From Sphingobacterium sp. SYP-B4668 (GTDB lineage Bacteria > Bacteroidota > Bacteroidia > Sphingobacteriales > Sphingobacteriaceae), in contig NZ_CP115483.1 in assembly GCF_027627455.1 (NCBI RefSeq), forward strand, positions 4,960,001 through 5,024,000: 64,000 bases of DNA, given 5' to 3'. Of the stretch, positions 42,627-51,713 are shown in pieces. The notes beneath the pieces are model-generated. The model was not told the origin of the DNA, made no database searches, and saw only the letters and a list, made by a program, of their open reading frames with translations. The translations under genes and the position numbers were made by a program. Positions within the stretch are counted from its first letter, which is position 1. Every line of letters starts with the position of its first letter.

Positions 42627-43805
42627 ATGGAAGTTTTCAACACCCCCAATAAGGTCATTATTACGTGCAATAAGAGACTGAGTCCTTATCTACAACAGGA
42701 AGTAGAAGAATTAGGTTACGAAATCAAACGATCGTTCGGAACAGGAGTAGAACTATACTGCTCTGTTAATGAAACGATTAAATTGAATCTAAATCTTAGA
42801 ACTGCCTCCCAAATCCTGTATTCTCTAAAGGCTTTTGATGCGAGCAATCCTGAGGAGCTGTATCGCGAATTGATGGAGATTGAATGGGAAAATCTTATTT
42901 CCTTCGATGGCTATTTTTCTGTCACATCGAATGTGAATAATGAGACGATTACGACTCCGCTTTTTGCAAATCTTAAAGTGAAAGATGCGATCGTAGATCG
43001 TATCAAGGACAAAAAAGGCATACGTCCAAACACAGGTCCCGACCAAGGAAGAGCCCTGGTGCATTTGTACTGGCAGGACGACCGTGCTGAAATATTTTTG
43101 GATACTTCGGGCGAAACACTTGCAAAGCATGGCTATCGTAAGCATCCCGGCAAAGCGCCTATGCTGGAGGCGTTGGCTACTGGCGTAGTCATTGCGACAA
43201 AATGGGATGGAATATCTACATTTATCAATCCGATGTGTGGCTCTGGGACCTTAGCAATTGAAGCAGCTCTTTTCGCGACCAACCGTAGACCTGGACTGTA
43301 CCGTATGAACTATTCATTCATGCATTTCATAGGCTATGATGAACAAGTTTTTTTCCAAGAAAGGAGAGTGCTTAAGGACCAAGTCAACAAGAAAAACACA
43401 CCGACAATAATTGCATCTGACCTTTCGGAACAAGCGATAGAAATTGCCAAAATGAACGCAAAAACCGCGGGAGTGGACCATATGATTACTTTCGAGGTTT
43501 GCGACTTTGAAGATACGACAACACCAGAGGGAAATGGGGTGGCCGTATTTAATCCTGAATACGGCGAACGCTTGGGGACACATGCCAAATTGGAAGTCAC
43601 TTACAAGCGGATGGGAGACTACCTTAAACAAAAGTGTAAGGGATATCGCGGGTATGTATTCACAGGGAATCCTGATCTTGCCAAAAAGATCGGACTTCGA
43701 GCATCTAGAAAGACTGAATTTTACAATGGTAAATTAGACTGTAGGCTTCTGGAGTATGAATTGTACGAGGGAACACGTGACAAGCCCAAAGTAATCTATG
43801 AATAA
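42627..43805 (+). CDS. THUMP-domain class I SAM-dependent RNA methyltransferase
   Basis: 392 aa; RlmL/TrmN-like 23S rRNA or tRNA methyltransferase. An N-terminal ferredoxin-like/THUMP region (VIITCNKRLSPYLQQEVEELGYE) is followed by the Rossmann methyltransferase part with PMCGSGTLAIEAALFA (SAM loop) and IIASDLSEQAIEIAKMNAK. The catalytic tetrapeptide position has FNPEYGERLG rather than the canonical NPPYG, a variation of one residue (Pro to Glu). The HD-domain gene overlaps its end by 8 bases, so the two are translated together. Confidence 0.9.
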   Translation: MEVFNTPNKVIITCNKRLSPYLQQEVEELGYEIKRSFGTGVELYCSVNETIKLNLNLRTASQILYSLKAFDASNPEELYRELMEIEWENLISFDGYFSVTSNVNNETITTPLFANLKVKDAIVDRIKDKKGIRPNTGPDQGRALVHLYWQDDRAEIFLDTSGETLAKHGYRKHPGKAPMLEALATGVVIATKWDGISTFINPMCGSGTLAIEAALFATNRRPGLYRMNYSFMHFIGYDEQVFFQERRVLKDQVNKKNTPTIIASDLSEQAIEIAKMNAKTAGVDHMITFEVCDFEDTTTPEGNGVAVFNPEYGERLGTHAKLEVTYKRMGDYLKQKCKGYRGYVFTGNPDLAKKIGLRASRKTEFYNGKLDCRLLEYELYEGTRDKPKVIYE

Positions 43806-44445
43806 TATTATTGATCGGACAATCGCGTTTGTCCAACACACCTTAGCAAATGCCGAATCTGGTCACGACTGGTGGCATATCCAACGGGTATGGAATAACA
43901 CAAAATTAATCCTACAAGAGGAGGAGGCTGATGTATTGGTATGTGAATTGACCGCACTGCTCCATGATATTGCAGACAGTAAATTCCACAATGGGGACGA
44001 GACCATCGGTCCTCGTGTTGCGGGCGAATTCTTAACGCAGGAGGGGGTAGACCCAACCATTGTCACGCATGTACAGGCCATTATTCTCAACATGTCATTC
44101 AAGGCGAGCTTGGGCGTGCGTACATTCCATTCCAAAGAATTGGAAGTGGTCCAAGATGCCGATCGCCTAGATGCGATTGGCGCCATAGGGATTGCACGGG
44201 CATTTACCTATGGTGGATACAAAAATAGAGAAATCTACAATCCCCATATTCCGGTGATCGAAAATATGGATAAAGAATCCTATAAAAACACAACTGCTCC
44301 AACTATCAATCACTTTTATGAAAAGTTGCTGCTGTTGAAAGATCAAATGAATACCGAGACTGCGAAAAGGATTGCAACAGATAGGCATGTCTTCATGCAA
44401 CAGTACTTAGATCAGTTTTATGCCGAATGGCAAGGAGTAAAATAA
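43798..44445 (+). CDS. HD-domain phosphohydrolase
   Basis: 215 aa, cytoplasmic. Metal ligands are visible as His23-Asp24 and His27 (GHDWWHIQRVW) and His56-Asp57 (LLHDIADSKF); Asp152-type residues come later. It resembles the YedJ/YpgQ group of nucleotide phosphohydrolases. It overlaps the RNA methyltransferase gene by 8 bases, which suggests a coupled role in RNA or nucleotide housekeeping, though no substrate can be read. Confidence 0.88.
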   Translation: MNNIIDRTIAFVQHTLANAESGHDWWHIQRVWNNTKLILQEEEADVLVCELTALLHDIADSKFHNGDETIGPRVAGEFLTQEGVDPTIVTHVQAIILNMSFKASLGVRTFHSKELEVVQDADRLDAIGAIGIARAFTYGGYKNREIYNPHIPVIENMDKESYKNTTAPTINHFYEKLLLLKDQMNTETAKRIATDRHVFMQQYLDQFYAEWQGVK

Positions 44446-44505
44446 CAGTTACTTAACATCTATTTTAAGTAAAAAGGGTACATTAGTGTTCATAAATTCA
44501 CCTGT

Positions 44506-45372
44506 ATGAATCATCAAGCCCTTGCCGCTCTCCTTTTTTGCTTTTCCGCCTGTTCGCTTACCTTTGCGCAAGAGAGTGACTCTACGCAGTTTGTTTCGAA
44601 AATATGGAATGAGAAGTCACTGAAAGAGGGAGTCGTTTGGAAACAGGCTCATTTTGAAAATCTTTTTGACGGCCACCAAGAGATCAACTTTATCGAAATC
44701 GATCTTACAAAAGTTAAACATCCTATCAAATTAGCGGGAATCTCGGAAGGGTTCAAGAATACGACAGCATTTGCAAATGAAGCCAACGCTATCGCCGCTA
44801 TTAATGGTGCATTTTTCAACACCAAAACTGGAGGAGGGACCACACTGCTGAAAGTGGAGGGTAGATTGATCAATACGACTGTCCTTACAGAAGGCAAACC
44901 TAAAAAAAGGAGCTTCAGAAGCGATGGCGCACTTGTATTTGATAAAAAACACATCAAAATCATAAAGGGTGATGCGCGAGATACGCTGTGGGATCAAAAA
45001 TTGAAATTCCCCAATGTGATGACTTGCGGTCCTCTCCTATTGTCTGAGAAGGAGCGTGTTTCATTGGATAGCAACGCATTCAATAATAATCGACACCCCC
45101 GAACGGCTGTAGCACTAACCGTTGACAAAAAGCTAATCCTCATGACCGTAGATGGGCGTAATGCACAAGCTTATGGCATGTCATTGCCAGAGCTAACCCA
45201 TGTCCTGAAATGGCTAAAGGGTAAGGATGCCTTGAATCTGGACGGAGGTGGATCTTCGACTCTTTTTATAAAGGGACAAAATGAAAATGGGATTGTTAAC
45301 TATCCTACAGACAACAAGTTATTTGATCATGAGGGAGAACGTCCAGTAGCCAACGCTATCCTTGTTTTATAA
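44506..45372 (+). CDS. Secreted phosphodiester glycosidase family protein (NAGPA-like)
   Basis: 288 aa with a signal peptide (LLFCFSACSLTFAQ). The domain is the NAGPA/phosphodiester glycosidase fold, which removes a sugar from a phosphodiester, as the uncovering enzyme does for mannose-6-phosphate. Conserved parts are AINGAFFNTKTGGGTTLLK, MTCGPLLLS, RHPRTAVAL, and the glycine-rich LNLDGGGSSTLFIKG. It is 60 bases behind the HD gene and followed by two other secreted phosphodiesterase-like genes. Confidence 0.87.
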   Translation: MNHQALAALLFCFSACSLTFAQESDSTQFVSKIWNEKSLKEGVVWKQAHFENLFDGHQEINFIEIDLTKVKHPIKLAGISEGFKNTTAFANEANAIAAINGAFFNTKTGGGTTLLKVEGRLINTTVLTEGKPKKRSFRSDGALVFDKKHIKIIKGDARDTLWDQKLKFPNVMTCGPLLLSEKERVSLDSNAFNNNRHPRTAVALTVDKKLILMTVDGRNAQAYGMSLPELTHVLKWLKGKDALNLDGGGSSTLFIKGQNENGIVNYPTDNKLFDHEGERPVANAILVL

Positions 45373-45572
45373 TCTATTCAATAGCAAATTACTCGCATAA
45401 GAGATATCCATATGAAACAGACGGTACAAACACAGACATGAATAGTATGATAAGTTCAGCCAGATGACAACTGAAAATCAACCGAGTGCAGCGAGCTCAA
45501 TAATACAATATAACACCTACATTCATTATTAAACCGATCCATCGACTGATGGGTCAAGAAACAATTATACAT

Positions 45573-46343
45573 ATGAAACATTTCGTTTTAGGCATACTTA
45601 TCTTAGGAGCGAGCCTTTCAACTGCCTCAGCTCAGAAAAATCCTATTATTGCCCACAGAGGTGCGTGGAAGAATACCGAACTACCTCAAAATAGCATTGC
45701 TTCTTTAAATGCTGCAATTAGCGAAGGGGTATTTGGTTCTGAATTCGACATACACCTCACCAAAGACGACATCTTGGTGGTCAACCATGACAATGATTTC
45801 TATGGCATCGACATTGCCACGGCAACCTATCAGGAGCTTTTAGCAAAAAAACATCCAAATGGGGAATCGATACCTACCGCAGAGGACTTTTTAAAGGAAG
45901 GTCTCAAGCAAAAGAAAACTAAGTTGATCTACGAATTGAAAACGAATAGATTGGGTTTGGAACGCACGCTACTAGCGGCTCAAAAATCAGTAGAACTTGT
46001 CAAAAAACTAAAAGGTGAAAAAATGATTGAATACATTGCGTTCGACTATGATGCATGTAAAAAAATCGTTGAACTAAATCCAAAAGCTAAAGTCCACTAC
46101 CTAACAGGGAACAAGTCTCCGCAAGAATTAAAAGCGGATAAGATGGCTGGAGCAGATTATCATTTCTCCGTCTACAAAAAGAATCCAACTTGGATTGCTG
46201 AATTGCAAAAGCTGAAACTTAAAGTAAATGCCTGGACGGTGAATGAAGAAGCTGAAATGAAAAATTTGTTGGATCAAAAGGTAGATTATATCACTACGGA
46301 TAATCCAGAGCTCTTAGCTGAACTGTTGAAAGTAAAAAAATAA
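45573..46343 (+). CDS. Secreted glycerophosphodiester phosphodiesterase family protein
   Basis: 256 aa from the ATG at 45573; a signal peptide (LGILILGASLSTASAQ) fits this start and not the 8-residue extension of the longer frame. GDPD residues are visible: His28-Arg29 in IAHRGAW, Glu57 and Asp59 in SEFDIHLTKD, and His72 in VNHDND. It should cut glycerol-phosphate diesters such as deacylated phospholipids, outside the cytoplasm. It forms a pair with the EEP gene 4 bases downstream. Confidence 0.92.
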   Translation: MKHFVLGILILGASLSTASAQKNPIIAHRGAWKNTELPQNSIASLNAAISEGVFGSEFDIHLTKDDILVVNHDNDFYGIDIATATYQELLAKKHPNGESIPTAEDFLKEGLKQKKTKLIYELKTNRLGLERTLLAAQKSVELVKKLKGEKMIEYIAFDYDACKKIVELNPKAKVHYLTGNKSPQELKADKMAGADYHFSVYKKNPTWIAELQKLKLKVNAWTVNEEAEMKNLLDQKVDYITTDNPELLAELLKVKK

Positions 46344-46347
46344 AAGA

Positions 46348-47184
46348 ATGAGAAGAACATGGATAGTGGCTTTGATGCTATTGGTCTTCATGACAATAGC
46401 AGAGGCTCAACAATTTAGAATAGCGACTTATAACATCAGACAGAAGAACACCCATGATGTAGGTAACATGTGGGACGAACGGAGAGAGGCAGTGACCAAT
46501 CTTATCAAGTATCATCAGTTTGAGATTTTTGGAACACAGGAAGGATTTAAAGATCAACTAGTCGATATGGAAAATAGACTTCCAGGCTATAAATATATAG
46601 GAGTGGGTCGAGATGATGGCGCAGAAAAGGGGGAATACTCGGCTATTTTTTATAACACAGCGCGCTTTGAAGTATCCAAGAGTGGGACATTCTGGCTATC
46701 GGCAACCGATATTTCGTCTCCTAATAAGGGTTGGGACGCAGCACTGCCCCGTATTTGTACTTGGGGAATATTCAAAGACAAGAAAACAAAAAAACAATTT
46801 ATCATGATGAATACGCACTTTGACCATGTAGGTGTAGTGGCTCGCAAGGAAAGTGCAAAGTTAATGATGGCCAAAGCGAAGGAATTTGCGGGCAATCTAC
46901 CTCTTGTAATTACGGGGGACTTCAATGTTTCGGAAACTGATGAAGCATATTTTACGTTGGCCAATAGCAAAGTAGTTGCGGACTGTTATACAAAAATTGA
47001 TTTTAAATATGCCCCCAGTTCGACGTTCAACGGATTTGGGAAAAATGTAGCGGCGTCAGGAAGGATAGATCATATTTTCGTTACTCCTCAATTCAAGGTA
47101 AAAAAATACGGTATCTTGACAGATACATATGCAGGTAAATATCCATCAGACCACTTTCCTGTGGTGGTTGACCTGGTTTTATAG
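46348..47184 (+). CDS. Secreted endonuclease/exonuclease/phosphatase family protein
   Basis: 278 aa with a signal peptide (VALMLLVFMTIAEAQ). EEP-fold motifs are present: RIATYNIRQKN, IFGTQEGFKDQ, MNTHFDHVGVVARKESA, GDFNVSETDEAYF and the terminal SGRIDHIF and PSDHFPVVVDL. The family is broad (nuclease, sphingomyelinase, inositol polyphosphatase), so the substrate is open. It is 4 bases behind the GDPD gene, and both are secreted, which argues for a shared job in breaking down external phosphodiesters. A hairpin follows. Confidence 0.88.
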   Translation: MRRTWIVALMLLVFMTIAEAQQFRIATYNIRQKNTHDVGNMWDERREAVTNLIKYHQFEIFGTQEGFKDQLVDMENRLPGYKYIGVGRDDGAEKGEYSAIFYNTARFEVSKSGTFWLSATDISSPNKGWDAALPRICTWGIFKDKKTKKQFIMMNTHFDHVGVVARKESAKLMMAKAKEFAGNLPLVITGDFNVSETDEAYFTLANSKVVADCYTKIDFKYAPSSTFNGFGKNVAASGRIDHIFVTPQFKVKKYGILTDTYAGKYPSDHFPVVVDLVL

Positions 47185-47210
47185 TTTTGTTTAAAAAATA
47201 AGTAACCCTA

Positions 47211-47246
47211 ACCCTGTGCGCCGAATTGGCACACGGGGTTTTTTAA
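47211..47246 (+). terminator. Terminator of the phosphodiesterase cluster
   Basis: ACCCTGTGCGCC, loop GAATT, GGCACACGGGGT, then TTTTT: a 12-position stem with one mismatch and one G-U pair followed by a T-run; 27 bases after the stop. Confidence 0.75.
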
Positions 47247-47443
47247 TGGTAGCTACTGCCCCACTGGTACTTTTCGAAAAATAATAAGAGTCTGCTTATA
47301 TTGAAACATGTTGTATAACTCGTTTATAAGTGCGTCCAAAAAGAGACATGAACAAATTGATGGATAAATTTTACTGGTTAATTAAACTTTTCCGATTATT
47401 CCTAATCAGAGTATTATCTTTACTCCATATTTCTATTGCGTTT

Positions 47444-48208
47444 ATGAACAGGAACACATGCTTAGGCTTAATTTTACTAACGGGTATCATGGGTACCGGT
47501 CTCGAATCTCAAGGACAGATTTTAAAAAAAATACTCAAACCATCTACTAAACAACAGAATACAACGGCGACATCAAATAACTTGAGTAACACAGAGCTAA
47601 ACTCGGGCTTGAAACAAGCGCTGAGCGAAGGCCTGACATCAAGTATCAACAGTCTGTCAACCAAAAACGGCTTTCTTGGAGATGCCGCAGTAAAAATATT
47701 AATGCCACCAGAAGCGCAGAAGATAGAAAAAACTTTGCGAAGCGTAGGAATGGGAAAAATATGCGACCAATTTATTGCTAGCTTGAATGGGGCAGCGGAG
47801 ACCGCAGTTAAGGAGGCCGCTCCTGTATTCGCCAATTCACTTTCAAAAATGACCATTACGGATGCTTATAATATATTATTGAGTGGCCAGCAAGATGCTG
47901 CTACTACATTTTTCAAGACTACAACAACGCCGGATTTGACATCAAAATTCAGTCCTATTGTTGAAGGTGCACTTGGTAAGAATAATGTGAGTACCTATTG
48001 GACACAATTGACCTCTACGTATAACTCGCTCCCATTGGCTTTCTCCAAGGTGAATACAGACTTAAACGCATACGTCACGCAAAAAGCAATCGACGGTTTA
48101 TTTGTGAAGGTCGCTGAACAGGAGCTAAAGATTCGCAATAATCTGGGCGGCTCTAGAACAACACCTTTACTGCAAAAGGTATTTGGGTGGGCGGATAAGC
48201 AAAACTAA
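47444..48208 (+). CDS. DUF4197 domain protein, secreted
   Basis: 254 aa from the ATG at 47444, which gives a signal-peptide-like N-terminus (CLGLILLTGIMGTGLESQG). Longer in-frame starts at 47348 (ATG) or 47330 (GTG) would add a hydrophobic basic segment instead. The mature part (LSNTELNSGLKQALSEGL, IKILMPPEAQKIEK-like, and LLSGQQDAATTFFK) matches DUF4197, a helical periplasmic family of unknown function. It has its own terminator-bounded position between two unrelated genes. Confidence 0.85.
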   Translation: MNRNTCLGLILLTGIMGTGLESQGQILKKILKPSTKQQNTTATSNNLSNTELNSGLKQALSEGLTSSINSLSTKNGFLGDAAVKILMPPEAQKIEKTLRSVGMGKICDQFIASLNGAAETAVKEAAPVFANSLSKMTITDAYNILLSGQQDAATTFFKTTTTPDLTSKFSPIVEGALGKNNVSTYWTQLTSTYNSLPLAFSKVNTDLNAYVTQKAIDGLFVKVAEQELKIRNNLGGSRTTPLLQKVFGWADKQN

Positions 48209-48381
48209 GGGCAAAAAGCATTGTACATGCTCCTCCCTCAACAAGTTGACCGAAGGATCATAACTATATCGTGGTCATTCCGAGTGTAACGATATTAGCT
48301 GCGCTCGCAAATTCACTTTACAAGCGCTATGTTTAATATATGTATAGGTAGTGACTCACCTCGAGATACTGAACCATGTGG

Positions 48382-48795
48382 CTATGGATTAGGCCCAGTA
48401 AGTCGGCTCTTAGCGGTTTTTTGAAAATAGTGCGTGTAGAGCATGGTGAGTTCTCGATATTTAAAAATGACCAAGACCCCTAATCCCATGAGCAATCCTT
48501 TGATAGCTAATCCCAGCATAAAATAGTCCGTAATTCCAATATGGGTAGCCAGAAGATAACTGCCACTCAAAATCATAAATAATCCGCAAACGATAAGGTA
48601 TATCTTAAATATTAGTTGCGCTAACCGCATCCGTCTTTTCAGCAATATGGACATCAAGGGGACGAGCAAATAAGATAGCTGGACGATGAGTCCGATATGG
48701 ACACAGATTTCATTTGTACTAAAAATCAAAAACAACTGGACAATGACCAGTAATACAAATGCTGTCTGATAAAAAGGTAGTGCTTTGGTATTCAA
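48382..48795 (-). CDS. Small four-helix membrane protein
   Basis: 137 aa with four clear hydrophobic segments (AFVLLVIVQLFLIF, IGLIVQLSYLLVPLMSILL, LIFKIYLIVCGLFMILSGSY, MLGLAIKGLLMGLGVLVIF). It begins with a TTG codon, since no ATG lies near; this start is uncertain. I recognise no family. Neighbours are unrelated, and the 170-270 bases on either side hold no other gene. Confidence 0.55.
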   Translation of the reverse strand: MNTKALPFYQTAFVLLVIVQLFLIFSTNEICVHIGLIVQLSYLLVPLMSILLKRRMRLAQLIFKIYLIVCGLFMILSGSYLLATHIGITDYFMLGLAIKGLLMGLGVLVIFKYRELTMLYTHYFQKTAKSRLTGPNP

Positions 48796-49028
48796 AATTC
48801 AAGTTTTACATAAAAGTAACTTAAAATAAGGCGATTACCAAATAAACTTATTACAATATCCACTAAGAGGCCTTATACCGAAAGGATAAAACAATTGAAT
48901 AGCATAGCCAAATACAACAGTAGGCTCCCCTAAACAAGGGGTTAAGCTGGGATAGCGAACGTGAAAATGAATATCCATTAAAAAGCGTTGAAACCTGGTT
49001 TAAATTCGTCAATGCCTTGATAGTTTCG

Positions 49029-49036
49029 TAATTTTG
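49029..49036 (+). promoter_or_regulatory. pepT -7 element
   Basis: TAATTTTG matches TAnnTTTG, 29 bases before the pepT ATG. Confidence 0.4.
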
Positions 49037-49065
49037 TCGGAATCATCTTATCAGTAAAAATCAAT

Positions 49066-50328
49066 ATGAGTAAATTTGATATCAATGGCATTACCGATTT
49101 TTCGGTATCAGAGCGATTTCAGCGTTATGTACAAATCGACACTCAATCTGACGCAGCATCTCCAACTTGTCCTTCTACAGAAAAGCAGAAAAACTTAGGC
49201 AATCTTCTCGTTTCAGAATTGTTGGCATTGGGCGTGACGGACGCGGCTATAGATGACAATGGTTATGTATATGCTACGATTCCGTCTAATACCGAAAAGA
49301 AAGTACCTGTGGTTTGTTTCTGCTCGCATATGGATACTTCACCTGACTCTTCCGGGAAGGATGTAAAGCCCTTGGTACATCACAACTATCAAGGTCAGGA
49401 CTTAATCTTACCTGATGACCCATCTATTGTGATTCGATATACTCAACATCCAGATCTGGCCAATCAGATTGGACACGATGTCATTACTGCCAGTGGTGCC
49501 ACACTACTTGGAGCTGATGATAAAGCAGGGATTGCTGAAATTATGGATGCAGCACGTATATTGATGAATCATCCAGAGATCAAACATGGAGATATTAAGA
49601 TTTTATTCACACCTGATGAAGAAATCGGTAGAGGGGTAGACAAGGCTGACCTCAAAAGACTTGGTGCTGAATTTGCCTATACAATGGATGGCGAGAAAGC
49701 GGGGACGATAGAGGATGAGACTTTTTCTGCTGACGGAGCAGTACTCCATATACAAGGCGTATCGGTACATCCTGGATTTGCAAAAGGTAAAATGCAAAGT
49801 GCAGTTAAAATAGCAGCAGCAATTGTAGAGGCGCTTCCAAAAGACCGTTTATCACCAGAAAGCACCAGCAAAAAAGAAGGATTTGTACATCCAACCTCTA
49901 TCTCCGGGACGGTAGAGCAAGCAGAAATACATTTTATCATCCGTGACCACGTGACAGCTAAACTTCAGCAACATGCTGCCGAATTGGAGAGTATTGCGAA
50001 GACAATCGTGGATCAATACCCCAACTGTAGCTATACTTTGACGGTAAAAGAACAGTATCGCAATATGAAAGAGGTGTTAGACCAATATCCTCATATCATG
50101 GAAATAGGCATGGAAGCTATCCAACGCGCGGGCATGACTCCTGAACGAAGAAGCATCCGCGGCGGAACAGACGGCTCTCGTCTATCATTCATGGGCTTAC
50201 CATGTCCCAATATTTTTGCCGGTGGCCACGCTTTTCATGGTAAGCAGGAATGGGTTTCGGTGCAGGATATGCAGAAGGCTGTTTTAACGATTCTACACGT
50301 TGCGACCCTTTGGGAAGAACGAGCCTGA
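49066..50328 (+). CDS. pepT: Peptidase T (tripeptide aminopeptidase)
   Basis: Cytoplasmic M20 di-zinc aminopeptidase, 420 aa, that releases the N-terminal residue of tripeptides. Metal and catalytic residues are visible in CFCSHMDTSPD, LGADDKAGIAE, FTPDEEIGRG and YTMDGEKAG; the dimerisation-domain loop with VSVHPGFAKGKMQ and the terminal GGTDGSRLSFMG, ending AGGHAFHG, complete the family. Single gene. Confidence 0.95.
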   Translation: MSKFDINGITDFSVSERFQRYVQIDTQSDAASPTCPSTEKQKNLGNLLVSELLALGVTDAAIDDNGYVYATIPSNTEKKVPVVCFCSHMDTSPDSSGKDVKPLVHHNYQGQDLILPDDPSIVIRYTQHPDLANQIGHDVITASGATLLGADDKAGIAEIMDAARILMNHPEIKHGDIKILFTPDEEIGRGVDKADLKRLGAEFAYTMDGEKAGTIEDETFSADGAVLHIQGVSVHPGFAKGKMQSAVKIAAAIVEALPKDRLSPESTSKKEGFVHPTSISGTVEQAEIHFIIRDHVTAKLQQHAAELESIAKTIVDQYPNCSYTLTVKEQYRNMKEVLDQYPHIMEIGMEAIQRAGMTPERRSIRGGTDGSRLSFMGLPCPNIFAGGHAFHGKQEWVSVQDMQKAVLTILHVATLWEERA

Positions 50329-50372
50329 TTCTAATAGGAAGATGAGTATGGCAATTGGTCTTTTAACTTTAG

Positions 50373-50380
50373 TACATTTG
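50373..50380 (+). promoter_or_regulatory. Nitroreductase gene -7 element
   Basis: TACATTTG matches TAnnTTTG, about 70 bases before the ATG. Confidence 0.35.
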
Positions 50381-50450
50381 CACGCACTCCCAAGGAACAT
50401 ATGCCACAAAGGCAATAACGATTTTTTAATTTTCACTTTTATTCATAAAA

Positions 50451-51014
50451 ATGGCAAACGAAGTTATTAAAGCAATACAGACCCGTCGGGCGGTCTTCCA
50501 AGCAAGCTTTACCCAAGAAGAGGTCAGTAAAGAGGACATCTTGACTATCTTAGAAGCAGCAAATGCAGCTCCTACACACAAGAGAACACAACCATGGCGA
50601 TTTGTGATATATCGTCAAGAAGGTTTGCAACGCCTTGGTGCCGAACTATCACGTATCTATAAGACAGTGACACCAGCTGAAAAATATCTTGAAAAAACAG
50701 AGCTTTCTATGGGAGAGAAAGCGACACTGTCAAATGTTGCGATTGCTTTGGTCGTAAACTATACTGGGGAGCTTCCAGAATGGGAAGAGCTTGCAGCAAC
50801 TTCATGTGCTATCGAAAATATGTGGCTAGCAGCTCATTCACTAGGGCTTGGAGGCTACTGGGCATCACCGGGTTTAATTAATCACCTTGGCGGTTTCTTA
50901 AATCTTGAAGAGAATCAGAAGTGTATTGGTCTATTTTATCTAGGACATCACCAGTCAGAAGTACGGGAGCCTGTTCGCACACCTATTGCAGATAAAATCC
51001 GCTGGGAAGAATAA
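50451..51014 (+). CDS. Nitroreductase family protein
   Basis: FMN-dependent oxidoreductase, 187 aa, YdjA-like. Visible features: the N-terminal Arg-rich IQTRRAVFQASF, the FMN-binding PTHKRTQPWRFVIYR and the C-terminal GLGGYWASPG. These small homodimers reduce nitro groups, quinones or related compounds with NAD(P)H. Single gene in the cytoplasm; a hairpin follows. Confidence 0.9.
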   Translation: MANEVIKAIQTRRAVFQASFTQEEVSKEDILTILEAANAAPTHKRTQPWRFVIYRQEGLQRLGAELSRIYKTVTPAEKYLEKTELSMGEKATLSNVAIALVVNYTGELPEWEELAATSCAIENMWLAAHSLGLGGYWASPGLINHLGGFLNLEENQKCIGLFYLGHHQSEVREPVRTPIADKIRWEE

Positions 51015-51023
51015 AATGGCATA

Positions 51024-51067
51024 CGTATAAGGAATAGGGTGTTCGGAAGACTTCTATTCCTTATATG
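51024..51067. terminator. Hairpin between the nitroreductase and anti-sigma genes
   Basis: A 14-bp stem (CGTATAAGGAATAG with its complement, one G-U pair) around a 16-base loop, between convergent genes. The loop is large and only a weak T-run follows. Confidence 0.55.
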
Positions 51068-51070
51068 CGT

Positions 51071-51712
51071 TTATTCTGGAAAAATAATTTTCACCTCTGC
51101 CCTTTTTCCCTTCCATTGAGGGCCGCGCTCCAATAAAATAATGATTTCCTGAAAGATATGCTGGTCGGCTTCCGCGGAAGGAGTTACATGATAGGGCTTG
51201 CCTGAAGCGTCTATATCAAAACTGACTTGTATTTCTTTTTTATTATTCAGACCGGAGTAATTGTGTTCGAGATATTCTTCAAACGCAGCCCACCCATCTA
51301 CAGGTTGACCATCAAAAGCCTGATTGGCAACCACGGATATGCTCATTAGCTTCTCATCCATCAACTCGACTTCGGTCACATTGGTCTCGCCTCTTTTGGG
51401 TATATACCGAATCAAGATTAGTGTACAAACGGTGAGAAACATTACTCCTGCCGCCATCCCTATGGTCAACCGTTGCCAACTGAAGTAGCGTCTGCTTTTT
51501 TCGGAAGCTTGTTGTTCAACTCTTCTTTCTAACCGTCTTTGCAACAGACTTAACGATCGGGCATCTACGCCCTGTTGCAATCTATAACCATCAATTGCAT
51601 CCTGTAAAAAAGGGTCTTCGAGTGCTTCCCTTTCTAGGTCAAACATCTCTTCCCGGCTCATCAATCCATTGATGTAGTTGTGTATACGTGATAGTTGATA
51701 GTTATTTTCCAT
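51071..51712 (-). CDS. Membrane anti-sigma-like protein with TonB-C-like domain
   Basis: 213 aa from the ATG at 51712, one base beyond the stop of the sigma factor gene (TAAaATG). The cytoplasmic N-terminus is short and helical (RIHNYINGLMSREEMFDLER), a single membrane helix lies at about 84-104 (IGMAAGVMFLTVCTLILIRYI), and the periplasmic part ends with a segment like the TonB C-terminal domain of Bacteroidota envelope proteins (GWAAFEEYLEHNYSG, IQVSFDIDASGKPYHVTPS). It probably holds the ECF sigma factor at the membrane until a signal arrives. It is not the classic FecR type. Confidence 0.75.
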   Translation of the reverse strand: MENNYQLSRIHNYINGLMSREEMFDLEREALEDPFLQDAIDGYRLQQGVDARSLSLLQRRLERRVEQQASEKSRRYFSWQRLTIGMAAGVMFLTVCTLILIRYIPKRGETNVTEVELMDEKLMSISVVANQAFDGQPVDGWAAFEEYLEHNYSGLNNKKEIQVSFDIDASGKPYHVTPSAEADQHIFQEIIILLERGPQWKGKRAEVKIIFPE

Positions 51713-51713
51713 T

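Noticed and set aside
45373..45572. Search for a tRNA or small RNA in the gap before the GDPD gene
   Set aside because: No cloverleaf, T-loop motif or stable hairpin was found in these 200 bases.
48796..49065. Short stem CCCCT/AGGGG before pepT as a regulatory RNA
   Set aside because: Only five base pairs, likely by chance.
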